From Acidobacteriaceae bacterium (GTDB lineage: Bacteria > Acidobacteriota > Terriglobia > Terriglobales > Acidobacteriaceae): a DNA stretch of 42,670 nt. Of this stretch, positions 41,681 to 42,670 are shown piece after piece. A program made the translations under genes and the position numbers. A model generated the notes under the pieces. The model made no database searches and was not told the DNA's origin. It saw nothing but the letters and a program-made list of their open reading frames with translations. The number at the start of each line of letters is the position of its first letter. Position 1 is the stretch's first letter. The DNA is taken from the NCBI GenBank assembly GCA_025355505.1, contig JANXZM010000073.1, positions 1 to 42,670 on the forward strand. Reading direction: 5' to 3'.

Positions 41681-41772
41681 CTGCCTTCAGGCATACCGTA
41701 AGTGCCGTGTTATGAGGGCGCTTTTAGGCGCTGGTTTTGGGCGCTGGAGTTTCTCCACAGGCTGCTAACGCC
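41681..41772 (+). repeat. Dispersed repeat R2, copy B
   Basis: Direct copy of the core of the element at 33534-33626, with a TGCC/GGCA mini-hairpin at its left. The inverted left end seen in copy A is absent here. It lies 137 bp after the LacI gene stop. The rest of the 41544-42003 gap holds the terminator-like hairpin listed next and no recognised gene. Confidence 0.8.
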
Positions 41773-41866
41773 AAAGTTGTCAAACGCCATCCATGCGACC
41801 CTCTTGAGTTCGAGAGTGCCCGTCCATGCACAGCGTCGCTGGAATCACCTCGGGTTGCCATTACTG

Positions 41867-41910
41867 GCGATTACACCAACTACCGGCTTGTTGGTGTAAT
41901 CGCGATTTTT
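41867..41910 (+). terminator. Terminator-like hairpin
   Basis: Perfect 14-bp arms GCGATTACACCAAC (41867-41880) and GTTGGTGTAATCGC (41890-41903), a 9-nt loop, then GATTTTT on the plus strand. It is 324 nt downstream of the LacI gene, so it would end a long 3' untranslated region that also includes repeat R2. On the other strand it lies downstream of the small exported protein gene, without a T-tract. Confidence 0.7.
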
Positions 41911-42003
41911 CAAACAGCTCTGCCTCAGAGGCTCCAACCAACCTCCGCTGCAACAGCGCTTTTGTACTTCGCCGAAAATCTGCTGGGCTGAGCCGCTTGG
42001 GCT

Positions 42004-42390
42004 TTAGCGAACCACTATCCCGCCGTGAAGCTCTATGATTGGGCGCCGAACAATGATCCACCCTCTCTCGTCCTGGTAATAGTAGTGGGGTCGCCCCTGA
42101 TACATGTAGGTCCGGCAGTCGTACTTCTTGGCTTGGCCGGGAGGTAGCCCGCAATTTCCCCATCCGGTTTTCTTGCCGTGACTCCATCCCGGAGGGCGCT
42201 CGTCGCGGTCACCATAGTTGCGGTATTCGTAACCGTCGCGGTGCTCCCAGCCCTGATCGTTGTCATTGTCAAAGTGCTTGTTTCCGTGCTGGTGTTTGCG
42301 TCCCTTGTCCCCGTGATCAGCCATCAGCGCCGGCGTGCCCAAGCCTAGTACAGCAACCACTGCGAGTATTGCCAACAGGCGTTTGCCCAT
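42004..42390 (-). CDS. Small exported His/charge-rich protein
   Basis: A 128-residue protein of no recognised family. The ATG at 42390 has GGAGG about 5 nt upstream and opens a clear signal peptide (GKRLLAILAVVAVLGLG..., cleavage near LMA-DHG, residue 24). An in-frame start at 42447 lacks these features. The mature N-terminal half is extremely His/Asp/Asn/Lys-rich (DHGDKGRKHQHGNKHFDNDND), suggesting metal or polyanion binding. The second half has two Cys residues (GNCGLPPGQAKKYDCRTY) that could form a disulfide. It ends in a compact Tyr-rich beta-like segment (YYYQDERGWIIVRRP). The composition recalls RcnB-like periplasmic proteins, but I cannot confirm this. Confidence 0.75.
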   Translation of the reverse strand: MGKRLLAILAVVAVLGLGTPALMADHGDKGRKHQHGNKHFDNDNDQGWEHRDGYEYRNYGDRDERPPGWSHGKKTGWGNCGLPPGQAKKYDCRTYMYQGRPHYYYQDERGWIIVRRPIIELHGGIVVR

Positions 42391-42670
42391 CCGTCCTCCA
42401 CCCTTTCTGGTGCAAGCGTGCTGCGTAGAGTCTAGCTTACTTCTCAACCGCTCGCATTCGCAGGATTACGAAGGTCTCGGGTCGTAGGTGGACGGTGACT
42501 GGGGCCGGTATTCTGGAGATTGCTGTTGCAAACAGGCGTCTCTGACAATGCCGGCGCTGTCAAACACTTTTTGAGCGTGCTGCTCCGTGCACTCCGAAGA
42601 GCGCGCCATTTCGCTCTCGTTGAAGGTTCTGCCCTACCAACCAAGGCCCGCTCGTAATCCGTTTCAGGTC
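42391..42670. other. Window end, nothing recognised
   Basis: This 280-bp stretch holds the upstream region of the small exported protein gene. One open frame of about 66 codons on the minus strand has no ribosome site, and its composition looks non-coding. No promoter pair stands out. Confidence 0.35.

Noticed and set aside
42444-42644. A 66-codon minus-strand frame at the window end
   Set aside because: No ribosome site, Ser/Arg/Thr-rich non-protein-like composition, and it overlaps the upstream region of the small exported protein gene.

Overview
The window looks like chromosomal DNA of an Acidobacteriota (Terriglobia/Koribacter-like) soil bacterium. This is inferred from gene content: a 1223-residue TonB-dependent receptor with an N-terminal carboxypeptidase-regulatory-like domain and no SusD partner, an FG-GAP/ASPIC-UnbV protein, an exported RHS-repeat protein, a FecR protein with a Trp/Tyr-rich middle, a BlaI/M56 pair, and short hairpin-bearing dispersed repeats. 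No rRNA, tRNA, CRISPR array, transposase or phage module was seen.

Layout. (a) 0.4-6.4 kb, plus strand: a three-gene cassette of an exported beta-rich protein, a 1603-aa exported RHS protein and a small zinc-ribbon membrane protein. (b) 6.5-8.7 kb, minus: a NodB-type polysaccharide deacetylase and a GNAT-like protein. (c) 9.0-11.9 kb, minus: an exported FG-GAP + ASPIC/UnbV + TlpA-thioredoxin protein whose frame is interrupted once, by an in-frame TGA followed by a hairpin that closely resembles a bacterial SECIS element. I read it as a probable selenoprotein. (d) 12.3-14.6 kb: FecR-type envelope protein with a clear terminator. (e) 15.0-18.7 kb: a vapC remnant and an NtrC-type two-component system, bracketed by inverted copies of a dispersed repeat. 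(f) 18.8-23.6 kb: an arginine operon, argC-argB-argD-(argA-like)-argJ, with overlapping genes and a recognisable promoter/ARG-box-like operator. (g) 23.9-28.0 kb: GAF-alpha-glucan phosphorylase and a divergent aldo/keto reductase. (h) 28.1-33.3 kb: a stress block of HtrA protease, M56 peptidase, BlaI repressor, Ric di-iron repair protein and a Crp/Fnr regulator. (i) 33.7-41.5 kb: a carbohydrate locus (TonB receptor, GH39, GH144-like enzyme, divergent LacI regulator) flanked by direct copies of a second dispersed repeat. (j) A small exported His/charge-rich protein closes the window.

How the genes work together. BlaI probably represses its own operon and perhaps htrA, because similar inverted repeats lie upstream of both. 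The LacI regulator probably controls the TonB/GH39/GH144 unit through palindromes at that unit's promoter. An ArgR-type repressor encoded elsewhere probably controls the arg operon. The best candidate for something undescribed is the UGA-containing FG-GAP/UnbV/TlpA protein at 9.0-11.9 kb.
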